DNA of 64,000 nt from Acuticoccus sp. MNP-M23 (GTDB taxonomy: Bacteria > Pseudomonadota > Alphaproteobacteria > Rhizobiales > Amorphaceae): the NCBI RefSeq assembly GCF_031195445.1, contig NZ_CP133480.1, forward strand, positions 2,032,001 to 2,096,000, in the 5' to 3' direction. The notes under the pieces are model-generated. The model searched no databases. It was given only the letters and a program-made list of their open reading frames with translations, and was not told the DNA's origin. The position numbers were made by a program, and so were the translations under genes. This document shows positions 17,197 through 25,870 of the stretch, one piece after another (the first letter of the stretch is position 1; each line of letters opens with the position of its first letter).

Positions 17197-18138
17197 ATGA
17201 CCAATCTCAAGAAACTGCTGGCAGCGGCTGCGGTCGTCGCCCTTGCCGGGCCTGCCGCGGCGCAAGGCGTTGGCGGTGTCTCGAAAATCGGCCTCGCGGT
17301 CCCCAACCTGCAGGCTGACTTCTTCAACCAGATCAAGCTGGGCATCGAAGGCTACGCCGAAAAGCTGGGCATCGAAGTCATTGTCGTGGACGCCAAGAAC
17401 GACACGGCGACCCAGGTCAGCCAGGTGCAGGACCTGATCACCCAGGGCATCGACGCCTTCATCTACATTCCGGCCGGTGCGGCTGCCGCTGCGGTGCCGA
17501 CCCGTCTGGCACGGGCCGAAGGCATCCCCGTCATCAACGTTGACCGCGAGCCCGAAGGCGCCGCCGGCGACACCGTGATCTACGGCGAAAACGTGCGGTC
17601 CGCCTACGAGGTCTGTGACCACATCATCGGTCTGGCCGAGGGCGAGGGCAAGATGGTCATCATCCACGGCCAGAAGGGGACCACCCCCGAAGTCCAGCGC
17701 TTCGAAGGCTGCAAGATGGCCATCGACGAAAACCCGGGCATCGAACTGGTCGCCCAGCAGTGGAGCCAGCAGTGGTCGCCCGATGAAGGGTTCCAGATCG
17801 CGCAGAACATGCTGCAGGCCAACGGCGACATCAAGATCATCTTCGGTCAGGCCGACGGCCTTGCCATGGGTGCAGCCAAGGCCGTGGAAGTGGCCGGGCT
17901 TGCTGATCAGGTGATCGTTGGTGGCTATGATGGCGATGGCGCCGCGCTCGAGTCTCTGGTGGCTTGCGACACCCCGTTCATCGTGACGGCAACACAGAGC
18001 ACGCAGGCCATGGGCGTTCTCGCGGTCAACGCGGCCATTGCAGTTGCCAACGGCGCTTCGGTTCCGGCGCGCCAGATCCCGAACGCTGTGCTCACCACCT
18101 GCGACAACGCCGCGGCATTCGTCGAAAAGCACCCCTGA
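17197..18138 (+). CDS. Ribose-type ABC transporter periplasmic binding protein (RbsB-like)
   Basis: 313-residue type I periplasmic sugar-binding protein. The signal peptide is residues 1-23 (LAAAAVVALAGPAAAQG). The Peripla_BP_4 domain begins at KIGLAVPNLQADFFNQI, has NVDREPEGAAGDTVIYGEN (typical DRE/ND hinge residues), and ends with the TQSTQAMG segment. A GAGGAG site precedes ATG 17197. The ligand is unknown; context suggests a sugar alcohol or a pentose. Four closely spaced cysteines near the C-terminal half (CDHIIG, EGCKMA, ACDTP, TTCDN) are unusual and could form two disulfides. Confidence 0.93.
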   Translation: MTNLKKLLAAAAVVALAGPAAAQGVGGVSKIGLAVPNLQADFFNQIKLGIEGYAEKLGIEVIVVDAKNDTATQVSQVQDLITQGIDAFIYIPAGAAAAAVPTRLARAEGIPVINVDREPEGAAGDTVIYGENVRSAYEVCDHIIGLAEGEGKMVIIHGQKGTTPEVQRFEGCKMAIDENPGIELVAQQWSQQWSPDEGFQIAQNMLQANGDIKIIFGQADGLAMGAAKAVEVAGLADQVIVGGYDGDGAALESLVACDTPFIVTATQSTQAMGVLAVNAAIAVANGASVPARQIPNAVLTTCDNAAAFVEKHP

Positions 18139-18177
18139 GCACACGGTTTCCGGCACGCTGATACAAAGGGCGATCCC

Positions 18178-19671
18178 ATGACACGTGAAGGCACGGCGCC
18201 GATCCTGGCCCTGCGGAACATCAAGAAGTCCTACGGGCCGATTGAGGTGCTGCGGGGCATTGATCTGGATTGCCATGCCGGCGAGGTCACGGCGTTGCTT
18301 GGCGAGAACGGTGCCGGCAAATCCACAGTGTCGAACATCATCTCCGGGACGGTCCCCCCTTCGGCCGGAAAAATGCAATGGCAGGGCGCGCGCTACGCGC
18401 CCGCCAACCCCCGCGAAGCCATGGATGCGGGCGTGGGCATGATCCACCAGGAGCTTCACCTGCTCCCGCATCTGTCCATTGCCGAAAACGTGTTCGTGGG
18501 CCGCTACCCGACACGGGCGGGGATGGTCGACCGCAAGACGATGGAAGAGCGGGCCCACGAGGGCCTCCAGCGGCTCGGCCTCGAAATTTCGCCGCGCCGG
18601 CTGGTGCAGGGCCTGTCGACGGCCAACCAGCAGCTGATCGAGATCGCCAAGGCGCTGACGTTGAAGGCCCGGCTTCTGATCCTCGACGAGCCCACCGCGG
18701 CCCTTGGCGGTGACGAAACGTCCAGGCTGTTCGAGCAGATCGCGCGCCTGAAGGAAGAAGGCGTCGGGATCATCTACATTTCCCACCGTCTTGAAGAGAT
18801 CAAGCGGATCGCCGACCGCATCGTGGTGATGCGTGACGGCGAAAAGGTGCAGGAATTCGAGAGCGCCGATGTTCCCGTGCGCACCATCGTGGAGGCCATG
18901 GTCGGCCGCAGTCTCGACCGGATGTTTCCGCAAATTCCGGTGCCGAAGGACGAAACCGTTCTGGAGGTGCGCGACCTCAAGTCGGCGCTGGGCAGTTTTT
19001 CCGGCGTCAACTTCAAGGTTCGCAAGGGCGAAATCTTCGGCATTGCCGGACTTGTGGGCGCCGGGCGGACCGAGCTGGTGCGCGCGATCGCAGGCGTCGA
19101 TCCGGTGTCCGGCGGAAAGGTGCTGCTGAACGGCGACGAGATCACCCCGCGCAAACCCTCAGATGCAATCCGGAACGGCATTGTCCTCGTCCCCGAGGAC
19201 CGCAAGCTGCAAGGCCTCGTCCTCAAGCATTCCATTGCGGAGAACATCGCCTACGCAAACATGAATCAAGTCTCTGCCAAGGGCTGGATCGCCGGGCGCA
19301 GGATCAGATCGTTCGCCGACCAAAACATCGCGAAGTTCGGCGTGAAGGGCAAGGCGCAGCAGAACGCGGACGAAATGTCGGGCGGCAACCAGCAGAAGGT
19401 GGTGATTGCCAAATGGCTGGCCCGCAACCCACGGGTGGTGGTTCTGGACGAGCCCACCCGCGGGATCGATGTCGGCGCCCGGTCCTCGATCTATGACATC
19501 ATCGTCGGCCTTGCGAATGAAGGTGTGTCGGTGATCGTCGTCAGCTCCGACCTTGAGGAGGTGCTTGGCGTCTCCAATCGCATCATGGTCATGGCGCAAG
19601 GCAAGCAGGCCGGAACCCTGAACCGCGACGAGGCCAACGACGTCTCGATCATGGAACTGGCCACCATCTGA
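18178..19671 (+). CDS. Ribose-type ABC transporter ATP-binding protein (RbsA-like)
   Basis: 497-residue fused double ATPase. The first domain has Walker A LLGENGAGKST (about residues 39-49) and Walker B LLILDEPTAALGG. Its signature (QGLSTANQQLIEIA) departs from LSGGQ, as usual for domain 1 of this family. The second domain has the GLVGAGRTEL degenerate P-loop, signature MSGGNQQKVVIAK and Walker B VVLDEPTRGIDVGA. It energises the upstream permease, and its operon position is conserved with RbsA/XylG-type systems. Confidence 0.94.
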   Translation: MTREGTAPILALRNIKKSYGPIEVLRGIDLDCHAGEVTALLGENGAGKSTVSNIISGTVPPSAGKMQWQGARYAPANPREAMDAGVGMIHQELHLLPHLSIAENVFVGRYPTRAGMVDRKTMEERAHEGLQRLGLEISPRRLVQGLSTANQQLIEIAKALTLKARLLILDEPTAALGGDETSRLFEQIARLKEEGVGIIYISHRLEEIKRIADRIVVMRDGEKVQEFESADVPVRTIVEAMVGRSLDRMFPQIPVPKDETVLEVRDLKSALGSFSGVNFKVRKGEIFGIAGLVGAGRTELVRAIAGVDPVSGGKVLLNGDEITPRKPSDAIRNGIVLVPEDRKLQGLVLKHSIAENIAYANMNQVSAKGWIAGRRIRSFADQNIAKFGVKGKAQQNADEMSGGNQQKVVIAKWLARNPRVVVLDEPTRGIDVGARSSIYDIIVGLANEGVSVIVVSSDLEEVLGVSNRIMVMAQGKQAGTLNRDEANDVSIMELATI

Positions 19672-19703
19672 CCCCCCGCAATCGCAACTGCCGGAAACCC
19701 CAC

Positions 19704-20495
19704 ATGCCCGACATTTTTCTCAATGCGCCAGCGCTGTTCGATCTCTCCGGCCGCACGGCGCTGGTCACAGGCGCAGGCAGCGGGATCGGGCAGCGCATCG
19801 CCATCGGTCTGGCGCAGTGCGGGGCCGACGTGGCGCTGGTGGATCGGCGCACCGATGGCGGCCTTTCCGACACCGCGAGCCTCGTTGCAGCAGCCGGCCG
19901 CAAGTCGGTTCAGGTGGCTGCCGACGTGACGTCTGCCGACGCGCTGGCCGAGGCGGTTGCGCAGACCGAAGCCGAGCTTGGTCCGCTGACGCTCGCGGTC
20001 AACGCCGCCGGGATTGCCAACGCAAACCCCTGCGAGGAGATGGGCGAGGACCAGTACCAGACCCTGATGGACATCAACCTCAAGGGCGTCTGGTTGTCGT
20101 GCCAGGCGGAGGCGCGCGCCATGCTGGCGCACGGCAAGGGCGGTTCCATCGTCAACATCGCGTCAATGTCGGGCGTCATCGTGAACCGCGGCCTCAACCA
20201 GGTGCACTACAACGCATCGAAGGCCGGCGTCATTCACATGTCGAAGTCGATGGCGATGGAATGGGTTGGCCGCGGCATTCGCGTGAATTCGATTTCGCCC
20301 GGCTACACCGCAACTCCCATGAACACCCGCCCCGAAATGGTCCACCAGACCAAGGAATTCGAAAACCAGACGCCGATGCAGCGAATGGCCGACGTCAACG
20401 AGATGGTCGGCCCGGCGGTGTTCCTTCTGTCGGACGCAGCATCCTACTGCACCGGGGTCGATCTTCTGGTCGACGGCGGCTTCTGCTGCTGGTAG
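19704..20495 (+). CDS. Short-chain dehydrogenase/reductase (SDR), transporter operon
   Basis: 263-residue classical SDR. The cofactor loop is VTGAGSGIG (about residues 22-30), an acidic NAD-type residue region is ALVDRRTD, NAAG is present, the catalytic Ser is in NIASMSG, YxxxK is HYNASKAG, and the C-terminus is GVDLLVDGGF. It resembles polyol dehydrogenases (sorbitol, arabitol, threitol types) by length and by the MPDIFLNAPALFDLSG start. Last gene of the ABC operon, convergent with the tartrate dehydratase gene 19 bp away. It likely oxidises the imported polyol or reduces a ketose. Confidence 0.87.
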   Translation: MPDIFLNAPALFDLSGRTALVTGAGSGIGQRIAIGLAQCGADVALVDRRTDGGLSDTASLVAAAGRKSVQVAADVTSADALAEAVAQTEAELGPLTLAVNAAGIANANPCEEMGEDQYQTLMDINLKGVWLSCQAEARAMLAHGKGGSIVNIASMSGVIVNRGLNQVHYNASKAGVIHMSKSMAMEWVGRGIRVNSISPGYTATPMNTRPEMVHQTKEFENQTPMQRMADVNEMVGPAVFLLSDAASYCTGVDLLVDGGFCCW

Positions 20496-20514
20496 CCGCC
20501 GTCAGCCTTTTAAG

Positions 20515-21678
20515 TCAGGCCAGTTCGCGCATCACCGCAATCAACTTCGACTTTGCCTCGAAGCCGACGCCGGGGATCTGCGGCAAGCCGACCTGGCTGT
20601 TGTTGACGGCAATGCCGTCGGCAAAGCCGCCGAAGGGCTGGAACACGTCCGGGTAGCTCTCGTTGCCGCCAAGGCCGAGCCCGGCGGCAATGTTGAGCGA
20701 CATCTGGTGCCCCCCGTGGGGCACCGCCCGCCGCGGCGACCAGCCTAGCTCTTCCATCACCTTCAGAGTGCGCAGATACTCCACCAGCCCGTAGGAGAGC
20801 GCGCAGTCGAACTGGAGGATGTCGCGGTCGGGCCGCATCCCGCCGTAGCGCAGGAGGTTGCGCGCGTCCTGGTGGCTGAAGAGGTTCTCGCCGGTGGCAA
20901 GCGGGCCTGAGTAGACCTCGCCGAGCCGGGCCTGAAGGTCGTAGTCCAGCGGGTCGCCGGCTTCCTCGTACCAGTGGAGGCCGTAGGGTTCGAGCGCCTT
21001 GGCGTAGGCAAGCGCGGTCTCAAGGTCGAACCGGCCGTTGGCGTCGACGGCGAGGCGGCGGCCTTCGCCCACCACCTCCAGCACCGCCTCGATGCGGGCA
21101 AGGTCTTCGGCGAGCGGGGCGCCGCCGATCTTCATCTTCACCACGTCGTAGCCCCGCCCGAGATAATCCTCCATCTCGGCCTTCAGCTTCCCGTGGTCCT
21201 TGCCGGGGTAGTAGTAGCCGCCGGCAGCGTAGACCCATACGCTGTCGTCCGCCTCGCCGCCGCGGAAACGGTCCGCCAAAAGGCGCCACAGCGGCACGCC
21301 GGCAATCTTGGAGACGGCGTCCCAGACGGCCATGTCGATGGTGCCGACCGCGACGGAGCGTTCGCCGTGCCCACCCGGCTTCTCGTTTGTCATCATGGTG
21401 TCCCAGATGGCGAACGGGTCGAGGTTGTCGTTTTCTTCATCCGCCAGCGTGGCGGGGTCTGCCTCCATGATGCGCGGGATGAAGCGGTCGCGCATGAGCG
21501 GCCCTTGCCCATAGCGGCCGTTGGAGTTGAAGCCGTAGCCCACCACCGGCTTGCCGTCCCGGATCACGTCGGTGATCACCGCGACAACGGAGCAGGTCAT
21601 CTTCGAGAAGTCGATGTAGGCGTTGGCGATGGGGGAGGCGATGGAAGCCGTCGTCTCGCGGATTTCGGTGATGCGCAT
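20515..21678 (-). CDS. tarD: D(-)-tartrate dehydratase, enolase superfamily
   Basis: 387-residue enolase-superfamily enzyme that would dehydrate D-tartrate to oxaloacetate. The sequence follows the structurally known Bradyrhizobium TarD closely (NAYIDFSKMT, GFNSNGRYGQG, MTNEKPGGHGERSVAVGTID). Expected catalytic positions are all present: general bases K183 (in KMKIGG) and H321, metal ligands D212, E238 and E264, the His-Asp dyad partner D291, and K100. These sit one residue off the TarD numbering I recall, apart from K100 (two). Ends beside a convergent SDR gene and is last in a tartrate operon containing two tartrate/malate-type dehydrogenases and a Tct transporter. Confidence 0.93.
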   Translation of the reverse strand: MRITEIRETTASIASPIANAYIDFSKMTCSVVAVITDVIRDGKPVVGYGFNSNGRYGQGPLMRDRFIPRIMEADPATLADEENDNLDPFAIWDTMMTNEKPGGHGERSVAVGTIDMAVWDAVSKIAGVPLWRLLADRFRGGEADDSVWVYAAGGYYYPGKDHGKLKAEMEDYLGRGYDVVKMKIGGAPLAEDLARIEAVLEVVGEGRRLAVDANGRFDLETALAYAKALEPYGLHWYEEAGDPLDYDLQARLGEVYSGPLATGENLFSHQDARNLLRYGGMRPDRDILQFDCALSYGLVEYLRTLKVMEELGWSPRRAVPHGGHQMSLNIAAGLGLGGNESYPDVFQPFGGFADGIAVNNSQVGLPQIPGVGFEAKSKLIAVMRELA

Positions 21679-21694
21679 GGCGGTCCTTCCGGGC

Positions 21695-22768
21695 TTACGC
21701 GAGGGCGTCGGTGATGGCCTTGCCGCAGGCTTCGGTGTTGGCGGTGCCGCCGAGGTCGCGGGTGCGCAGACCCTTGTCGGTGAGGCTGGCTTCGATGGCA
21801 GTGAGGATGCCGGCGGCAGCTTCGGCGTGCCCGAGGTGCTCCAGCATCATCGCGCCGGCCCAGATCTGGCCGATGGGGTTGGCGATGCCCTGGCCCGCAA
21901 TGTCCGGCGCCGAGCCGTGGACCGGCTCGAAGAGGGACGGATAGTCCTTCTCCGGGTTGATGTTGCCGGATGGCGCAATGCCGATGGTGCCGGTGCAGGC
22001 GGGCCCGAGGTCGGACAGGATGTCGCCGAAGAGGTTGGAGGCGACCACAACGTCGAACCGGTCCGGGTTGAGGACGAAGTGGGCGGCCAGAATGTCGATG
22101 TGGTACTTGTCCCACGTGATGTCCGGATAGTTCTTCGCCATCTCCTCAACCCGCTCGTCCCAGTAGGGCATGGTGATGGAGATGCCGTTTGACTTGGTGG
22201 CGGAGGTCAGCTTCTTGCGCGGCCTCGTCTGCGCAAGTTCGAAGGCGTAGCGCAGCACGCGGTCGATGCCGACGCGGCTCATCACCGTCTCCTGCATGAC
22301 GATTTCGCGCGGCGTGTTCGGGTACATCTTGCCGCCGACGGAGGAATATTCGCCCTCCGTGTTCTCGCGCACGATCCACATGTCGATATCGCCGGGGCCG
22401 CGGCCCGCCAGCGGCGAGGGCACGCCCGGCATCAGCCGCGCGGGGCGAAGGTTGACGTACTGGTCGAAGTCGCGCCGGAAGTGGATCAGCGAGCCCCACA
22501 GCGAGATGTGGTCCGGCACCGTGGCGGGCCAGCCGACGGCGCCGAAATAGATGGCGTCGTGGCTGCCGACCTGTTCGCGCCAGTCCTCCGGCATCATACG
22601 GCCGTGCTTGGCGTAGTAGTCGCACGAGGCGAAGTCGAACGTGTCGAACTGGAGATCGAGGTCGTAGCGCCTGGCGGCGGCCTCCAGCACGCGCAGGCCC
22701 TCGGGGACGACCTCCTTGCCGATGCCGTCGCCGGCGATGACGGCGATTTTCAGCCGGTTCTCACGCAT
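21695..22768 (-). CDS. Tartrate dehydrogenase/decarboxylase-like beta-decarboxylating dehydrogenase (TtuC-type)
   Basis: 357-residue isocitrate/isopropylmalate-dehydrogenase-family enzyme. Seen: IAGDGIGKEVVPEG at the N-terminus, the substrate loop RENTEGEYSSVGG, the catalytic Lys region TKSNGI, metal-binding Asps in ASNLFGDILSDLGP, and the NAD adenine loop HGSAPDIAGQGIANPIG. The Asp-containing SDLGPACTGTIGIAPSGN stretch fits the TtuC/DmlA branch, which oxidises tartrate, D-malate or meso-tartrate with NAD. Lies 16 bp before the tartrate dehydratase gene in the same operon; which diastereomer it prefers cannot be read from sequence. Confidence 0.88.
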   Translation of the reverse strand: MRENRLKIAVIAGDGIGKEVVPEGLRVLEAAARRYDLDLQFDTFDFASCDYYAKHGRMMPEDWREQVGSHDAIYFGAVGWPATVPDHISLWGSLIHFRRDFDQYVNLRPARLMPGVPSPLAGRGPGDIDMWIVRENTEGEYSSVGGKMYPNTPREIVMQETVMSRVGIDRVLRYAFELAQTRPRKKLTSATKSNGISITMPYWDERVEEMAKNYPDITWDKYHIDILAAHFVLNPDRFDVVVASNLFGDILSDLGPACTGTIGIAPSGNINPEKDYPSLFEPVHGSAPDIAGQGIANPIGQIWAGAMMLEHLGHAEAAAGILTAIEASLTDKGLRTRDLGGTANTEACGKAITDALA

Positions 22769-22779
22769 GGGTGTCGTCC

Positions 22780-23856
22780 TCAGTCGTTGCGGCCGCGGAT
22801 GGCGGCGATCACCGCGTCCGTCACCTGACGCGTGGTTGCCTTGCCGCCAAGGTCGGGCGTGTGGAGGGCGGGATCGGCGGTGATGGTCTCGACGGCGTGC
22901 ATCAGCCGGTCGGCGGCGGGCTTCTCGCCAAGATGCTCCAGCATCATCGCGGCGGTCCAGAAGGTCGCGACCGGGTTGGCGATCCCCTTGCCGGTGATGT
23001 CGAACGCGGAGCCGTGGATCGGCTCGAACATCGACGGCGTGTCCCGCTCCGGGTTGAGGTTGGCGGTCGGCGCGATGCCGATGGAGCCGGCGAGCGCTGC
23101 CGCAAGGTCGGACAGGATGTCGGCGTGGAGGTTGGTGGCGACGATGGTGTCGAGCGAGCCCGGCTTCAGCGTCATGCGCACGGTCATCGCGTCGACCAGC
23201 ATCTTGTCCCACGTCACCTCGGGAAAGTCCTTCGCGACCTCTGCCGCGATCTCGTCCCACAGCACCATCCCGTGGCGCTGCGCGTTGGACTTGGTGACGA
23301 CCGTGAGGAGCTTGCGGGGGCGGGACTGCGCCAGCTGGAAGGCGAAGCGCATGATCCGCTCGACGCCGGCTCTGGTGAAGATCGAGACGTCCGTTGCGAT
23401 TTCCAGCGGCAGGCCGGGGTGGGAGCGGCCGCCCTGTCCGGCATATTCGCCCTCGGAGTTTTCGCGCACGATCACCCAGTCGAGCTCCGGGCCGTCCACG
23501 TGGCGCAGCGGGCTCTGGATGCCGGGGAGGATGCGGGTTGGGCGGACGTTGGCGTACTGGTCGAGCGGCTGGCAGATGGCGAGGCGCAGGCCCCATAAGG
23601 TGAGGTGGTCGGCAACGTCGGGCGCACCGACGGCGCCGAACAGGATGCTGTCGAACGCGCGCAGCTGGTCGGCGCCGTCCGCCGGCATGAACGCGCCGGT
23701 CTGCTTGAAACGGTCGGTGCCCCAGTCGAAATTTTCGACGTCGAGGGTGAAGCTGCCGTCGCGCAACGCCAGCACGTCCAGCACCTCGAGGGTGGCGTCG
23801 ACCACTTCCACGCCGATGCCGTCGCCCGGGATCGCGGCAATCTTGTGCGTTCGCAT
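22780..23856 (-). CDS. Second tartrate/D-malate-type beta-decarboxylating dehydrogenase
   Basis: 358-residue paralogue of the preceding enzyme. It has IPGDGIGVEVVDATLEV, RENSEGEYAGQGG, TKSNAQRHGM, TNLHADILSDLAAALAGS and EPIHGSAFDITGKGIANP. Compared with its neighbour, the active-site segments are alike but many surface stretches differ, so this is an old duplication. The active-site loop TKSNAQRHG (versus TKSNGISIT next door) suggests a different substrate or stereoisomer; D-malate or L/meso-tartrate are candidates. 11 bp separates the two genes. Confidence 0.87.
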   Translation of the reverse strand: MRTHKIAAIPGDGIGVEVVDATLEVLDVLALRDGSFTLDVENFDWGTDRFKQTGAFMPADGADQLRAFDSILFGAVGAPDVADHLTLWGLRLAICQPLDQYANVRPTRILPGIQSPLRHVDGPELDWVIVRENSEGEYAGQGGRSHPGLPLEIATDVSIFTRAGVERIMRFAFQLAQSRPRKLLTVVTKSNAQRHGMVLWDEIAAEVAKDFPEVTWDKMLVDAMTVRMTLKPGSLDTIVATNLHADILSDLAAALAGSIGIAPTANLNPERDTPSMFEPIHGSAFDITGKGIANPVATFWTAAMMLEHLGEKPAADRLMHAVETITADPALHTPDLGGKATTRQVTDAVIAAIRGRND

Positions 23857-23871
23857 TTGTACTCCGAAGAT

Positions 23872-25857
23872 CTAGAAAAGGACGCCGTTCGGCATCCGCA
23901 GAAGAAGAACATTGGCCATCAGCCACCAGAAGCCGGCGACGATGGTGACACCCGTCGTGGCCCAGATGAGCCACGTTTTCAGGCCCGGCCGGTCGTAGTC
24001 GGCAACCACCATGGTGGCGAAGAAGGCCGCAAGGCTGGTGACGAAGAAGCCGATGACGGGAAGCAGCACCACGTAGGCGAGCATGATGGCGCCAAGGCCG
24101 ATGCGCCGCGCCGGTCCCCCGCCGCTGCCCGCCGCCGGCACGGCAACGGGCGTGCGCCCGGCAAGGCCCAGCGCGATGAACGCCAGCGAGAGCACGATGA
24201 GGATCACGCCGATGGTGGACGGGAACACGGCACCCAGCGGCGAAAGGCTTTGGGTGCCAAGGAGAATGAGCACGCCGACGCCGACGAACGCGGCGCAGAT
24301 GACCATGCCCGGCACGTCGCGCCCGCGCTCCGTCACTTTCGCCGGGGCCGTTGTGCCCGCTGCCCGTGCCGCCTTTTTCTTCGCCATCTGCTCCGCGACA
24401 ATGGGGTAGGCCAGCGTCAGCACCGCGGCGATGATGATGCCAATGCTGATCGGGCGGCCGAAGAACATCTCCGCCAGCCGGTTGGACGCATTGCCGATGA
24501 GGTAGGTCTGCACGAACCCCTGTTCGGCGATGGAGCCCAGCACGAGGCCGAGGACGATGGGCGAGGGGGCGAAGCCGTAGCGCGCCAGCACCCAGGCGAT
24601 GAGGCCGAGGCCGACCATCAGCTGCGCGTCGTCCACGTTGGAGTGGATCGCGAACGAGCCGATGATGGTGAGGAGCGCCACGGTCGGCGCCAGCACCGCC
24701 TTGGGGATCTTGATCATCGTGCCATAGGCGTAGCGGCCGAGGAGCATCCCGATGGGGAGCATCAGGATGGTTGCGATCAGAAGGCCCCAGATGAAGGTGT
24801 AGACGACGCCCGCCTCGTTGGAGAACAGCGTCGGCCCGATCTTGATGCCTTGCACCAGAAGCGCGCCCAGAATGATCGCGTCGGGTGGCGTGCCGGGGAT
24901 GCCGAGCACCAGCGTCGGGATGAAGCCGCCGCCGACGGTGGCGTTGTTGGCCGCCTCCGTGGCGATCACGCCTTCGGGCGCACCCTTGCCGAAGCGCTCC
25001 GGCGTCTTGGATGCACGCCGCGCTTCGGTATAGGAGACCAGCCCCGCGATGGAGCCGCCCGCGCCCGGCAAAATGCCGATGACGGTGCCGATGATCGATG
25101 AGCGGACGATATTGAACTTGCCGGCCCAAGCGATCCGCCAGCTTTCCGGCAGGCGCAGGCCCCCGGTTTCGGCGGGCTTCAGGTGCGGGTCGCGGGTGGC
25201 GACAAGGTCGAGAAGGACGGGAATGCAGTAAAGGCCGATGATGGCGGACGTGAGGTCGATGCCGCCCAGGAAGCGCTGCATGCCCAGCGTATAGCGCACG
25301 TCGCCGCCGACGACGGCAACGCCGATCATCGACAGGAACAGGCCGATGCAGGCGCCGATCAGGCCCTTCAGCGTATTGCCGACCGAGAGCGCGGCAATCA
25401 GCGTGAGGCCGAAGATGGCGAGCCAGAAATATTCCGTCGGGCCGAATGCGAGCGCCACCCTGGCAAGCGGCGGGGCCAGCAAAAGGAGGCTGATCGCGCC
25501 GACGATGCCGCCGACCACCGAGGCGATGGTGGCCAGAGAGATGGCAAGCCCGCCATCGCCGCGCTTGGCCATGGGAAAGCCGTCGAACGTGGTTGCGATG
25601 GCCGACGGGGTGCCCGGCGTGTTGACGAGAATGGCGGCATAGGCGCCGCCATAGATCGCGCCGGTGTAGATCGCGCCGAGGGCGATGAGGCCCGCGGCGG
25701 GATCCATGGTGAAGGTGAAGGGGACCAGTACGGCCACCGCCATGGTCGCGGAGAGCCCGGGAAGGGCGCCCACCACCGTGCCGAGGATGACGCCGACAAG
25801 CGCCAGCATCAGGTTGAACGGCGTCAGCGCGTCCCAGAGGTAGCCGATGATCTCCAT
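23872..25857 (-). CDS. Tripartite tricarboxylate transporter permease, TctA-TctB fusion
   Basis: 661-residue inner-membrane protein joining both membrane subunits of a tripartite tricarboxylate transporter. Residues about 1-490 are TctA (about 10-12 helices), with the conserved GALPGLSATMAVAVLVPFT near residue 30 and GILPGAGGSIAGLVSY near residue 265. A basic linker (MAKKKAARAAGTTAPAK, about residues 489-505) leads to a four-helix TctB/DUF1468 domain (about residues 510-655). In the Salmonella prototype TctA and TctB are separate genes. ATG 25857 lies 13 bp after the tctC stop. Likely imports tartrate or a related C4 acid using a cation gradient. Confidence 0.9.
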   Translation of the reverse strand: MEIIGYLWDALTPFNLMLALVGVILGTVVGALPGLSATMAVAVLVPFTFTMDPAAGLIALGAIYTGAIYGGAYAAILVNTPGTPSAIATTFDGFPMAKRGDGGLAISLATIASVVGGIVGAISLLLLAPPLARVALAFGPTEYFWLAIFGLTLIAALSVGNTLKGLIGACIGLFLSMIGVAVVGGDVRYTLGMQRFLGGIDLTSAIIGLYCIPVLLDLVATRDPHLKPAETGGLRLPESWRIAWAGKFNIVRSSIIGTVIGILPGAGGSIAGLVSYTEARRASKTPERFGKGAPEGVIATEAANNATVGGGFIPTLVLGIPGTPPDAIILGALLVQGIKIGPTLFSNEAGVVYTFIWGLLIATILMLPIGMLLGRYAYGTMIKIPKAVLAPTVALLTIIGSFAIHSNVDDAQLMVGLGLIAWVLARYGFAPSPIVLGLVLGSIAEQGFVQTYLIGNASNRLAEMFFGRPISIGIIIAAVLTLAYPIVAEQMAKKKAARAAGTTAPAKVTERGRDVPGMVICAAFVGVGVLILLGTQSLSPLGAVFPSTIGVILIVLSLAFIALGLAGRTPVAVPAAGSGGGPARRIGLGAIMLAYVVLLPVIGFFVTSLAAFFATMVVADYDRPGLKTWLIWATTGVTIVAGFWWLMANVLLLRMPNGVLF

Positions 25858-25870
25858 TGTCGGCGCCGGC

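Noticed and set aside
21695-25129. An 1144-codon fused frame joining the tartrate genes
   Set aside because: The real TtuC-type gene begins at ATG 22768; further upstream the frame covers the second dehydrogenase and TctA-TctB genes in a wrong frame, giving Arg/His-rich sequence.
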